A stretch of DNA of 64,000 nucleotides from Delphinus delphis (lineage: Eukaryota > Chordata > Mammalia > Artiodactyla > Delphinidae), in NCBI RefSeq assembly GCF_949987515.2, contig NC_082688.1, positions 73,660,731-73,724,730 on the forward strand. The letters run 5' to 3'. A program made the translations under genes and the position numbers. This document shows positions 10,961 through 23,160 of the stretch, piece by piece (positions within the stretch are counted from its first letter, which is position 1; each line of letters begins with the position of its first letter). The notes below the pieces were generated by a model. The model did no database searches, was not told the origin of the DNA, and worked only from the letters and a program-made list of their open reading frames with translations.

Positions 10961-13840
10961 AGAAAATGAGAAACTTCAGGGGATAAAAGTATACAAGAGC
11001 CGTGGTTCAAACTGAACCAGACTAATATAAGCTATGGGTTTTGAGAAAATAATATGGTATAAGTGATGATAATATACTTGACTTGGTGCTTGAAACTTTC
11101 TCATTTGAGAGGTGTGGACATAGGAAAATGGAATCACACTTTCTTTTCCATATGACATGGCTCAACAGGCTATAACAAGGATGCTTTCAGATATAACCCC
11201 AGTACAATCACCAAAATTTTTAAATTCATACTTTTATAATACTATTATCAGTCTATAGGGTCTATCCAGACTTTGCTGTCACATTAGTGTTCTTTATAGC
11301 AAAATAAAGCCCTTGATTGTGGGGTGCATTTAGCTTTCATGTCTTTGATAATCACTTCACAAGTTATCTTTTGGTGTGTTTAGTTTTTCTGATCACCTTG
11401 GTTCATTTTGTATTTACCTTGGTTCATTTTGTACTTTGCCCTTTTGGTCACCTTTTGCTAGTGCATGAACATCACACTTATCTAGATAGTTATGTTTACT
11501 AGTTATATTCTGTCTATGGCTCCTGTACCTCAAAGGTCAATAGAGAACTTCTTCAGTAGCCAACAAATTTCTTTAAGTACCTCACATTTTCTCAAAGGAG
11601 TAAGTCAGAATTAATTGTTTTTAAAATTTCCTAGACTTTTAAGTCATCATCCATTCCAGAATTTCATGCCATACAATTGTGCTTATTATTCCAATATTTT
11701 TAAAACTGTCTTCTTAAAACCTAAGATGTATATCTGACTGCACTCTGCAGTCTATTCTTTCAGTGTCATGTAGACTATAAGATGACATAATTTCTTTGTC
11801 CTAAAGTTCCCATTCATTGTCTTTCATTAGCAATCAGTTCTTCCCTGCCTAAAAGAATTAGATTCATTCTAAATGTTTGATGAGTTTTTCCCTTTCACCT
11901 CTGGGAGACTGACTTTTTAAAAGTCAAGTTAAGAATGTGTATTTTTTTTTGTATTTGAATGAGACTTCCAGTAAATGTCCAGATGGCTGAAGCCTCAAAT
12001 AACTAATAATTTGCATCTTAGCCAATGTGTGTTCTATGCACAAAAAGTGGTTTCTACTTTCTCCATACAGCAGAATAGACTGTAATCTAATCTTTCATAA
12101 TGGTACCACTTCTGTTCCATCCTCTAAGCTTGTTTGAATTTTCATGGATTTCTGAGAATGTATATATTGTTTTGAGTTTCAGAGTTTCTCTGCCTTCTGA
12201 TATAACAGATGTTTCTTTTGAATAGGGCATAATTTTCCATTAGTGTACTCTTATCCTATCCCGCCAAGTTTTGGAGAATACTAAAAGAAGTTATTCACTA
12301 TTTCATTCTACAATCTCAGATCTGCATTACTTATCACTCATTCTTTACATTTAAGGATGCTACAGTTTCCCAAGCTCAGTGCTAGGTAATATATTTTTTA
12401 AGATGTAAGTGGGTATATTGTGAAAAAATGGTCTCAGGGTCAAATAATTTGGGAAACACCATCTACCATAACTTCTTAGGAATTCCCAAGCTGAACAGCC
12501 TGTGAACAGCCCTGAAAAATGCCACATTAAAAACAACAAAAAGCTAGAACTTGTTTAATTTTGTATATCTGAAATGTTAAACATGCAGCATTCAAGATGT
12601 AAACAAAGTGTAAATATAGCATTGTTCTTCCCTTTAAAATTTATTCAATGAATTTAACCTTATCTGGGTCCTAAGTGAAAAGTTCAGCAGGTCCATGACC
12701 CCTGTGTGTGAATTACTATTAAGTAATGATTAGATTAGCCCTAAAGTTACTTTTAGTTAAAAACAAACTCCAATATATAATCAGGTTGTCTGTTCCAAGA
12801 CATGAATCAAAACAATGAGCTTGATTTAACATATATCTTCTTCCTAACACCAGCCCAAGCCTGCTTTAGACTGGAAGGAAAGATTACTTCCTTCAATTTA
12901 CTATTCTCCTACCTCTCCTCTCCCCCAGGTTCTGACCCCTCCAAGGTTTCAGGGGTGAATGGAAGAGTGATAAGGGCATAAGAAAGGACTTAAATCAAAA
13001 ACCAGTTCATGTTCCTTAAGACTGGCAGAAATTTATAGCTCTTGGTCTCATGAGCATTTTTTTTGTTGTTGGTGGAAATCTTGCTAAAAGTTTATTAGAC
13101 TCACTAAATTCCAGGTGCTCACTTAGGACTTCTCCTACAGTTTCCAGGTATCCCATAATCGTGTCCATCTTCCTACTGCTGGGATCCCTCTGCCCAATCA
13201 AGTGGCTCTACTAGCCAGGACTCTAGACTACTCCACCCTGACCCTCTCTCCTATACGGTCACATCTATCTACACGAAACTCTCAGGCACCCCCTGCCCTG
13301 ATAAACTCTGAGCATACAAGTCAATCCCAATACAAACTTGTCTACCCTGCTGCCACAGGCCATTTTCATTTTCTCACACGAGTCAGGATCCAATCTTCAG
13401 AGTCCCCAGATTTCAAGGAGCACACTTTAAGCTCTCTGAGAGTTTCATAAAAGCCCTATTCACTAGATTTGCCGATAAGAAGGTAGCACACTCCACCCTC
13501 CCTATTGGTGAGTGTAGGACTGGCAGAGGCAATGTACTGCACAACAGTAGGAAGTGAAATGGCCTGGACTCTATGTGAATGACTGAGGGTTGGACTGAGG
13601 GTGTTATTCACAGAAAGTACAGCACCCCCTGGAACTGTGCAACATGGAAACTTTGATGTGGGGAGGCTATCAATACAGCAACAGTTATTGCCCAAGTTAT
13701 GTATTCAAACTCCTCCCTCTTTTCACTAGTTTATATTCTCTAATTGAGTCAGAGAGTTCAAAAGCCATTGAACTTGTTTATGGAAATTTCCTTTGTAAAT
13801 TCTGCATGTGGAAATCTGTCTCCCTCTTCTTTCAGGATTT
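10961..13840. other. unique DNA, 2.9 kb
   Basis: No gene or confidently named repeat. The part from about 12890 to 13660 is GC-richer than its surroundings and holds two short minus-strand open frames (13016-13201 and 13456-13695) with no recognisable motif; it could be an old LTR or pseudogene I cannot name. A short tandem duplication is at 11396-11437. Confidence 0.35.
11396..11437. repeat. 21-bp tandem duplication
   Basis: 'accttggttcattttgta' with 3 more bases occurs twice head to tail at 11396-11416 and 11417-11437, differing at one position. A local slippage duplication. Confidence 0.85.
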
Positions 13841-13853
13841 GACATCTATCATG

Positions 13854-14067
13854 GTTTTTTTTTAACTTTTTATTTTATATTGGAGTATATTTGGTTAGCA
13901 ATGTTGTAAAGTTTCAGGTGTACAGCAAGGTGATTCAGTTATTCATATACATATGTCTATTCTTTTTCAAATACTTTCCCCAGATTGTTACATAATATTG
14001 AGTAGAGTTCCCTGTGCTATACAGTAGGTCTTTGTTGGTTATCCATTCTAAATATAGCAGTGCGTAT
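13854..14067 (-). mobile_element. L1 3'-end insertion, severely 5'-truncated
   Basis: About 210 bp of antisense L1 3' UTR: 'gtaaagtttcaggtgtacag', 'gattcagttattcatatac', 'gtgctatacagtaggtcttt'. A perfect 13-bp target-site duplication 'gacatctatcatg' is at 13841-13853 and 14068-14080. Only the last part of the element was copied, as is usual for target-primed reverse transcription. Confidence 0.95.
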
Positions 14068-14080
14068 GACATCTATCATG

Positions 14081-14792
14081 TTTGCACCTTAGTAAATAAT
14101 AAGGTAGAAAAAAAGCAATTTTAATATCCTGTTAATCAAACATTTTCCAAAATTATTTGTTTACAGAAGCTATTTTTCCCATAGGACACTGATTAATATT
14201 TCATGGAGCAATGATGATCCATGTAACAGAGTTTGGGTAACAGTAATATGTAGGAATCTGAGGTCAAATGTAATAGCCAAGATAACTATAATTTTTATTT
14301 GCTCATAACACCTTTCCATCCTCTTCTTTTGAGTCCTTTGGAAAATTTCACCCTCTTTCTCTGTCTCAGTGGCCTGTCTTTTATCAGAAAATAAGAATGG
14401 GCAAAAAAACAAAGCAAAACATAAATCAAGCCAATGTATTTTCCACAGGATATTTTCAATAGAACCAAATTTTTCTCATGCATTTCTTAAGAGGAAAGAA
14501 GATGAATCTGGGGGTGAGAGCACAAAGAGAGCCTTTCTGCAGAATAAAGTCAGTGTTTAGAGTGAGTCAAAGCCAAGAAAGGAAATTTTTGAGCTCCTGG
14601 ATATAGCTGAGTCTCATAAGACAATTACACCACCAAACCTGCTATTCACATGAGAAAATACATTCTCCTCTCCTTTTTTTCCCCTAACATAGTTGGGGTT
14701 AGCTTTACAGCTAAAACAATTTTTTTACCTGAACACTCTAAATGTACTAGAAGCTCCTTTTCAGTTGTTTTCCTTTGGAAAATAAATACCTC

Positions 14793-14795
<3 letters not shown>
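14081..14795. other. unique DNA, 0.7 kb
   Basis: No gene or recognisable repeat. Short open frames on both strands (60-80 codons) overlap each other and have no domain. Confidence 0.4.

Positions 14796-14847
<52 letters not shown>
14796..14847. repeat. (TG)26 microsatellite
   Basis: An uninterrupted TG dinucleotide run of about 52 bp. It is long enough to be highly length-polymorphic and to favour left-handed DNA. Confidence 0.98.
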
Positions 14848-14850
<3 letters not shown>

Positions 14851-14939
14851 CAATTTTGAGTCCATAGGCATATCACAGGTCAATATTAGCAGGTTTATCA
14901 TTTTCTCTCAGTCTGTCTCTTATTTCCTATGTTTGTTTG

Positions 14940-14970
<31 letters not shown>

Positions 14971-15160
14971 GGTACGCGGGCCTCTCACTGTTGTGGCCCC
15001 TCCCGTTGCGGAGCACAGGCTCCGGACGCGCAGGCTCAGCGGCCATGGCTCACGGGCCCAGCCGCTCCGCGGCATGTGGGATCTTCCCAGACCGGGGCAC
15101 GAACCTGTGTCCCCTGCATCAGCAGGCGGACTCCCAACCACTGCGCCACCAGGGAAGCCC
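14940..15160 (-). mobile_element. CHR SINE, short (CHR-2-like) form, with 29-nt poly-T
   Basis: Reverse orientation. An unbroken T run (14940-14968) is followed by 'gcggtacgcgggcctctcac', 'cggacgcgcaggctcagcgg' and the tRNA-like head ending 'gccaccagggaagccc'. The long pure tail and the many retained CpGs suggest a young copy. Only a short candidate target duplication 'cctatg' (14926-14931, 15162-15167) is visible. Four overlapping open frames here are all SINE sequence. Confidence 0.96.
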
Positions 15161-15782
15161 CCCTATGATTCTTAATACAAAGCCAGAGACCCTGCCAGAT
15201 AATCCCGGTAAGCTAATCTAATGCCACATCTGACCCTAATGTACCCTACTCTTTACAGGACATAATAAGGAAATATCAAGGTAATATTACATCATTTGGC
15301 ATAATTCAAGAGCATAATTTGTATTTTGAAGTTTATATCAATTTATGAGTGCAACTAATGCTAATGACTTTCGGACCTGAACTTCGTATCTGGAAATGAG
15401 CAAGCACATTCAGTTCTAAAGGAATTACATACAGGTAATGGTTCCCACTGGGTCTTTCCTTTTTATGAGTTGATAGATTTGTTACCATTTGCTGTTATCC
15501 AGTGTCATTCTTAGTGGACGATTTACATGCTCACCAAAATTAGAATATACTTCTAAATAAGGAAGAATATGGACAGTTCACTTTAGAAATCTACTTGATA
15601 TTAAAGGCTTCCCTGTGTTGAGACAAAATATGAGCAACCAAGGGAAATCAGTGAATGAAAATAAGCATAAAATTGAATGAATGTAGGGACTTAGATTTTC
15701 CTACCACTATGAAAGATAATCATAGTTTCCCTTTCTCAAGTGAATTTACTCTTGAGAAACAAGATACATTAATAGATTGGTG

Positions 15783-15784
<2 letters not shown>
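15161..15784. other. unique DNA, 0.6 kb
   Basis: Nothing recognised. The 85-codon open frame starting at 15655 runs through the downstream (TG)n tract and is not a gene. Confidence 0.45.

Positions 15785-15827
<43 letters not shown>
15785..15827. repeat. (GT)n microsatellite
   Basis: About 43 bp of uninterrupted GT, the second such tract within 1 kb. Confidence 0.97.
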
Positions 15828-15831
<4 letters not shown>

Positions 15832-16554
15832 CACATGCAAGAGAATATACAACTTCTTCAAGAATTAATTAAATCCATATTTTCAGATGAAGTGCTATAT
15901 CTGAAAAGGTAAGCATATATGATCGTATTTCCTTTCCAAAATTCAGCCTCACCTCATCAAGCAATAATTATGATCATACTGAGTTGATCCTTAGTCAACT
16001 TAGTCAAAAAAGAAAACGGAAAAAAGGCAAAAGAGAAACAGAAAGAGCATAATATAGCAAGGATAGGCTAAGGATAGAACCCCCTAGAATTGTGTAGAAT
16101 AAAAACTTTGGCACGTGGAGATCACAGAAGAGCAGCATCTCTCTCCAGTGAAACATATTGACAAGTCTTTCTCATTACACTTTTATAATCTTTGAGTCAG
16201 TCTGTTGAAAATCTTTTTAAATGGGTAGAAACGCAATCAACTGCATTTCATAGTTCTGAATGGTCACACTAGATGGTGTAGGGAGAAAACACGAACTTGA
16301 AGGATAAAATAAATTGAAAAATATATTTTCATTTTAATTTATGGGTTCTTTCTAAAGACTGAATTTAGTTCATTCTGAGGGACTTAATATTGATCTCTTT
16401 CTTGGCAGAACAACAAATGATAGAGGGAAAAGAGAGTAGACAGAGTTTTCTTGAGAGAATTTAACAACACAATTATTAGTGATGGAAAATTCATGTCTAT
16501 CTCAAAGACTCATGTTTCGATAGAACTTCAGAGCTAAGAAAATATATGTTCACC
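15828..16554. other. unique DNA, 0.7 kb
   Basis: No gene or recognisable repeat; A-rich near 16000-16050. Confidence 0.4.
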
Positions 16555-16685
16555 AAATACCATTCCCTTATTTACAAATAGGAAAATGAAGATCAGAAAG
16601 TTGAAGTGATTTGCTCAATGTCATACAGGGAGATACTAACAGATCTATACCTGAAATTTAGTTGTCAGGCTTTCTCTATAAAATT
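16555..16685 (-). mobile_element. MIR SINE fragment
   Basis: Reverse-orientation MIR core: 'atttacaaataggaaaatga', then 'gaagtgatttgctcaatgtc' and 'atacagggagatactaac', matching the antisense 'acagatgaggaaactgag ... aagtaacttgcccaaggtca' path. Confidence 0.72.
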
Positions 16686-18390
16686 GTGAACTTGCGTTCT
16701 CTCTCAATGAGAGGCATCAAAAATCCTACACTTCTGTCTTCTCTGAAGTGCGAAAATCAGAATCTTAAGGCTGGCATGAGGCACATAAGAACATTTAATC
16801 CCATCTAATCAGTGCGCATCATGTGAGAGATCCATTCTCACTTTCTGAACATAATTCTCAAATACAATAATCAGAATAAAGCTCTCCCTAAACATGAATT
16901 TGCCTTGGAAAGTCTAATATTGTGCATAATTTTTGTAAAGACACACTTTAGATGGATTTTTTTTTCTAGCGTGCAATAATTTCATAGTAAGAAAATGTAT
17001 TAAATGTCATTTTTAAAGCTGGAAGCAGCCATCAAACTGTTAAAAACCATTCCAGAGGAATTTGCATCATATCCACACTTAGTTTATGTTTATTCAACTA
17101 CATACAACCATAAAAGAGTGTGAATAGTTTAACTAAGTTGAACTATATGAAATCAATATTTTTAAAGTTTAAAAATTATCAAATATCAGCAACTTTATAT
17201 CATTGAGCCCACATGCTCCCGAGTGATCATGGAATGCGAGATAGTAATCCTGATCTTCTTGTTTCTTCCATGCCCTAAGTATGTTGCTAAGCTGAATGTG
17301 ACTCTAATATTTTAAATTACTTTCCTTTTTTTTAATCATAGGAGTCTTAAACACAGTCCAGTGGCCTTGTACTTACATAAATTCATGTGCACTGTACTTT
17401 TAGAGAATGAGTAATTTAAAGGCATTATTAAAGTTAATTTGGGGTATGCACATTTATCACATTTAAATTTATGACTAAAAAAATGTAAATCTGAATAAGA
17501 TATGAATTCAACTTATCTCTGGGTATTTTAAAGTAAAAAGGTTTACTTTGCTCATTCAACTTTCATATCCTTTATAATCTTTCACAACAAACATGCATTC
17601 ATTTTATTATACACAAGAAATCAGAGACTACTACCTGAGAAATTATCTACTCCATCTTCCATATTATATCAAGGGTTCTAGAGCATTAAAAAGGCAGATT
17701 ATTTAAGGTTCCTATGATGGTATCACTAATGGAAGGCATACCTTGAGTTTCAGCTTGCTTCACTTTCTACCACTTGTCACTAGAGTTTACCTTAACTTCC
17801 AAAAAACCGATTCTTTTTTCTTCAGTGTTTGATTTTATCATATATGAAGGCTATCCTTCAGCCTAAGAAGTATCTGTTAATAGCTATGCGTAAAAATTCT
17901 TACTCTTCTGTATCTCAGGTGCAGGAGCAACAGAACCCGAGGTGAGGGCCTGTAGTAGTGAGCACAGAGGATTATGAGAAATCAAGTGGGATTATTTCCA
18001 CAGCTGTTTGCTACTCCTGGTTTATAGGCCTCTGACATCACCATGGGTTCTTTGTTCTAAGCACTGGCCTCACTTAAGAGAAGAATCAGGGCAAAGAATC
18101 CAACAACAGCAGCTGAAGTCAGGAGAGCTGAAACAAGACTGATGGATTGAGTGTCAAAACCTCATGGTGGGTGTCTTTGCAAGTATTTAACAGAATAAGT
18201 AATTTGCAAGCAGGGCAACCTGATTTTGAAATTCGAGCAGTTTCTCCTTCCACTCTGGATCTTGACTGCTCAAAATTAAATCACAATAAAGATAAATGCA
18301 ATGTGTTAAGTTGTCCCTGAGCTATCGGAATCAGATAAGAGGTGTGCGGCATTGTGGGGAGATCACATAAGATTGTGATAACTCAAATGC

Positions 18391-18407
18391 GCCATTTGTC
18401 AAATGGC
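18391..18407. repeat. perfect 17-bp palindrome with CATTTG/CAAATG cores
   Basis: 'gccatttg' and 'caaatggc' flank a single t. Each arm contains a CANNTG-type E box (CATTTG/CAAATG). It lies in unique DNA. Confidence 0.9.
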
Positions 18408-19054
18408 TCCTTCTGTTGGCACAGAGAGCTGAAGCATTTTCATGAGCTTGAGAGCAAGATCCTGAGCAAGGGCGAGAAATAACTATTTTGCTTTGTGGAC
18501 AAACAAAGATAAATGTGTTCTGAATTATGAGGAGGAAAAACTAAGTGTGATTAAGCTTAGATATTTTCAAAGTATTTTTCTTTAGAAATAAAGCTAACGT
18601 AAACATTTCATCTGTCCTCAACACTCATCCCTCTGTACTCTATTCTCTGTAAAAGTAACACTAGTACTTTGCATTTATATAGCACCATTTGTCCAAAAAC
18701 TAAGTAACATTATGAGTAGAAATAGTTTAATTTATCCTTGCAATGCTTCTCTTATGTGAATAAAGAGTTATTTTTCTTGTCTCTATTTTTGTGTTTGTTT
18801 TAAGGATAGAATAAGTCAAGTTCAGATCGGCAAAGTCATACAGACAGTGTAGCTGCAATAATTGAAAAGGGCTGCCCTATTTCACCATTATATTTCCATC
18901 AAAGCCAGGCATTGCAAATTTTTTGGCTGAAAATATCATAACAATAGAAGTTGAAAAATCCTCTCCCCTATCTGCAGTGCAGCCATTTGCTAACATGCAG
19001 CTTTTCTTAACAAGCTACTATGTCTATCTTCTAGCACTCTCTTGGTTTGAAAAA

Positions 19055-19081
19055 ATGCAAATCACTGTCAATAATTAATTA
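19055..19081. promoter_or_regulatory. octamer motif next to homeodomain cores (candidate)
   Basis: A perfect octamer ATGCAAAT at 19055-19062 (POU-type site) is followed 3 bp later by 'tgtcaataattaatta' at 19066-19081, which has several TAAT/ATTA cores. Clustered sites of this kind are common in developmental enhancers. There is no direct evidence of function here. Confidence 0.35.
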
Positions 19082-20374
19082 TATTGAATTTTCAATGTGG
19101 TTAAGGCAAAATTTTGAACCAAAATGAACCATGATCCCCGAGCTGGAAAAATGCACACTCGATTACTAACTCATAAACCAAACATAAAAGCCACTTTGTA
19201 TGAACAGTGGGTTTTCCAATAACAGTCAAATATAGTGAACACATTTAAAACTTAAATGTTTTTTATAAACATACATTATAATAGCTAGGAATGTTGTGAA
19301 CTAGATGAAACTTGAGTATCTATACCAGTGCAAAATGGCTCAGGACTCTCCTCAGAAGAGCTGATGGGAGGAAATGGTGAAGAAATTCAGGAAATGCATC
19401 AGGAGCAGTAGGATCATGATCAAGGACTCAGAGTAACTGGGCTAGGTGACAGTCAGAATTTTGGACAACTCAAGTCCAGTAAATATTTTTCAAACAGAGT
19501 CTTCTCCCTAATATTGAACTTTCAATGGCATCAGAAGTAACAAGCTTCCCTCTCTCAAAATGAAACACTTCTAAAAGTTCTTTTCCTTTCAGAGACAGTG
19601 ATTAATTGGATGTGGACTAGAATTCTTATGTATGTATCTCATATTCTCTGACTCAGGAGTCTGTGTTCAGGCTATCCAACCATGTCTTCATTTTCTTCCT
19701 ATTTCTCTTCTATTGTATTTATTTTTGGCTTCCACATTTTCTAATGTAAGGGGAAAGGCCTCAATAGAAATTTTGAAAAACATCATGTTGTAAAAATTAA
19801 AAAGATAGCCCAACCTTATGATCTTACACAATGCTGATAATGGTCTACATTAGAAAGTTGTGCTTTGAGTGTATTTCAGAAGTCTGAAGCATGGGGAGAA
19901 GAGAGATACCCCCCACCCTCCCAAAAAAATTGTTACCTTGAGGTATCATAGTTACTTATATTCAAGTGTCCTAGCAAGTATAAAAGGAGTGGTAGTAAAT
20001 AGCACTTATGGACCTCTAAAGCATAGATAAAAGTGAATTAAAAGAATGCCACTGAGTCGTAGGAGTGTATGTGTGTGTCTATGAGTTGTGCCATCATGTT
20101 TTGCCATTGAGTTTAAAGTCCATTTCAAATAATGTTAGGATGTGAAAAGATTAAGAAAGTTCTGCTAAATCAGCATCTATACTGAAGAGAGTGATTCTTA
20201 ACCTGAAATTTTAGTTCTGTAAAACATGTCATTATCCAAAGTCTCAGAGTATACAAGCAGTTAGGCAATTAGGTAAAAGCAATGTGGTCCCCTAACTGTT
20301 CATGGATAGTGCCAGGAGACACAAATTCGAAATGAAAGGTCAGTATAGCATATATTCTAAATTAAGACAGCTTT

Positions 20375-23160
20375 TATTTCAAAGTATTTATTTATTCAAA
20401 TACTCATTTACTCAACAGCTAAAAGTATGCACTGAATGCCCACTATATATGAGGTATTTTCTAGGTACCAGGAATACCTCAGTAAATAAAGTAGTCAGAA
20501 ACCCCTGCCTTCATGGAACTTCTATAGAAAAGACAATGTAAAAGTTAATAATTTTATACAGTTAAGTTAGAAAGTAAAAACTGCTACTGAGAAAATAAAG
20601 CAGGGAAAGTGGACCAGAAGCCCAGTTGGGGTAGAGGGGAGGGTAAAATTGAAATAGGGTGATCAGAGAACTCTCAAGAAGATGACATTTAGACAAAGAC
20701 TTAAAGGAGGTGAGAAAGCTCACTATGTGGATAGCTTCCTCAATTTAGAGGAATAGCATCACAGGTAGAGGGTGTAAACAAGTGCAAAACTACAGGGGCA
20801 GGAGTCTGCCTAATGTCTGATGTCAGTATAGCTAAAGAAAAGTGGGAAGGAGAGGACCTAGTGAGCAAGACAGTCAGAGAGGTAATAAAATGTGAGGGGA
20901 CCGATCATGTAGGGTTTTTAGGCTAGCTTAAAGATGTTAGCTTCCATTCCAAGTGAAATCCAAAGTTATTGGAGAGTTTTTAACAGTGAAATAACTTCCT
21001 CTAACTCATACATTAGTAGATCCACTCAGAATGCCTTGTTGAGAATAGACTTTAGGGGATAGAAATAGAAGAGATGGAAGCAGAGAGACCACTTAGAACC
21101 AAAAATCCAGGGCAAGATGACTGTGGATAGATCTAGGGTGATTATCATGAGAGGTGGTGAGAAATGGGAAGATTCTAGATATATGTTGAAGATAGAGCCA
21201 ACAGAATTTTCTCATGTGGGGTATGAAACCAGAACCAAAAACAAAATTAAAACAACAGCAACAACAAACAAAATACCTGGGTGACTTCAGGATATTTTGA
21301 TCTGAGCAATTAGAAATATAAAATTACTACTAACTGAAATGGGGGCAATTGCACCTGGACCTGATTTATGTGGGAACAGAAAATCAGGAGCTCTAGTTTC
21401 CACTACCCATTATGTCTAGATACCTTGCAGACACTGCAGCAAATTTGTTTGGAGTCCAGGGTGAGGTAGGTGTACGCTAGAAATACAAAGCTGTCAGTCA
21501 TCACTCTACAGATGGTATTTAATGAACAAAACCAAATAAGATTCCCAGGAAAGTATAGATAGAAAAGAAAAAAGGTTATAGGAACTGGGAATTCCAACGT
21601 TAAGAGGTTGGAAAGATAACGATGAATCTCCACTAAGGAGATTAATAAAGCACAGAAAATAAAGTAAGAAAAACACAGGGGAATGAACGTGATGCTGAAG
21701 AAGACAAGTGAAGAAAGCATTTTAAGAAGGGAGTTGTTAGCTGTATCATATGTGGATGATAGATCAAGTAATTTTAGAATCAAAACATGACCACTGGATT
21801 TTCAATATGAAGGCATTGATAACCATGTCAGTAGTAATTTCAGGAGAGGAGTGAGGGTTGCTGAGAGAATGGGAGAGAAGGAATAGGAGTCAGAAAGTGT
21901 ACACAACTGTTTTGAGAAATTTACTACAAGGAGGAATGGAAAAATGGGGTGATAGCTGAGGGTACTAGAAGTAAGGGAGGTTTTTGGTTTTTGTTTTATT
22001 TTGTATTTTAATAGCAGCATGCTATTCTGTGGAATAGCAGCATGATACAAAAGTAGGAAGGGTAAATTTGATGGTTGGGGTCAGAGAAGGGAGACTGGCT
22101 AGAGTGATGTTCTTGAGTAGGCATAAGAAAGGATGAATCTAGTATACAGGTGAGCAGGTTAAGCCTTAAATAGAGGCATGGGGGGTTCATCTATAGCAAC
22201 AGTTGGAGAGAGAGAACACAGGCACATAGATGCAAATGGAGGATTTGAGGGAAGAGCTTGTAGGATTTCTCTCATAACTTTCAATTTTCTCAGCGAATTG
22301 GAAAGTTCAGTCACTGGCTAAAAATATGTAGAAATTTGAGAGACAAGAAATGTTTGAAATTGTCTCAAATTTCAGTGAGATAATGAATGAAGTAAGTGGA
22401 TAATGTATGATGAGGTAATGTATGATGGTGGATGTGGTTTATTTGAAGTTAGTAGCTATTAATTTAAGATGAAAACAATCAGTTTGGTTCTAGATCTTTC
22501 TCAAACCATAGTCAATTTCATGAATGCAAATGTATGCAGTAGGCAGTTGTATTTTTCCAGGATTGGTGTTTTGTTGAGTGTGTAAACTGAGAGTGAGTCA
22601 GAGAAGAATGTGTCTAAGATGGAATGGTTTTAGTGATGGTCCATAAATTCGAGTTGGGTGAGAAGGGCTGAGAGGACATAAAGAGGAAGAGAGGCAGTAT
22701 AAAGGTACCAGAATCACTGGACGTTATGCCCCAGGGAATCAGAGTGTTCCAGAAAATCCTAGAGGAGATGTCAGAGAGAACAAAGTTTACAACTGAGGTT
22801 GTAGAAAGGTTCAGTCGCTCATAATGACGGAGTCTAACTGTGTACTTGAGGTAAGAGCAGAACAAGTTTCCCTGGAGGTCTGGGAACTGAGAAGCTAGGG
22901 CACAGGAAGGATCATGTTTGTGAATTATACAATCATCAATAATTAGGCAGGAGTAATTTTGGAGATTGAGACAGGTGTTAAAAATCTGCAGAGTGAGACG
23001 AATTGCTTTGGAGTAGGGGAATGAATGATCACAACAAAGGAGCGTTCATGGGTGGTGTCGTCTGATGTGACGACCTGAGAGTCACATTGTCCTGTTTTAG
23101 AAAAGAGAAAGCAGCAGGATTGAACTAGGAGACCTAACCCAGCTCTAGACCTCATGGTAG
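20375..23160 (-). mobile_element. long L2 LINE, antisense, with decayed reverse transcriptase
   Basis: About 2.8 kb that follows the antisense of L2 (CR1-clade LINE) from its 3' end through the reverse transcriptase. Landmarks on the plus strand are 'gagaatagactttaggggat', 'gttgaagatagagccaacag', 'aagtgaagaaagcattttaa' and 'gaatgggagagaaggaatag'. On the minus strand the 126-codon open piece at 21403-21783 begins with LLDLSSTYDTANNSLLKMLS, aligning with the RT motif-A region (LDLS..FDT). The later YADD-type catalytic motif is degenerate ('RVMTDSF'), so no activity is possible. Pieces at 21802-22190 and 22614-22865 are also L2 relics. Near 22010-22045 'aatagcagcatg' is repeated. Outer limits are approximate. 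Confidence 0.85.

Larger units (their letters stand above)
16686..20374. other. unique DNA, 3.7 kb, with two regulatory-looking stretches
   Basis: No gene and no confident repeat, the longest such interval in the window. Sequence at 17900-18580 and 18790-19260 is complex, not AT-monotonous, and dense in short transcription-factor-type words: AGATAAG at 18333-18339, AGGTGTG at 18340-18346, a 17-bp E-box-type palindrome at 18391-18407, and an octamer beside a TAAT/ATTA cluster at 19055-19081. Conserved non-coding elements often look like this, but the reading is inference until aligned to other mammals. Confidence 0.4.

Noticed and set aside
14920..15221. Four overlapping open frames of 73-124 codons on both strands
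   Set aside because: They are the GC-rich CHR SINE read in different frames, joined to T and TG runs.
14796..15827. CRISPR-like array from regularly spaced repeats
   Set aside because: These are simple TG runs and a SINE in a mammalian genome; there are no repeat-spacer units.
21403..21783. 126-codon minus-strand frame as a possible host membrane protein
   Set aside because: Hydrophobic stretches are present, but the start matches the L2 reverse-transcriptase motif-A region and the flanks are L2.
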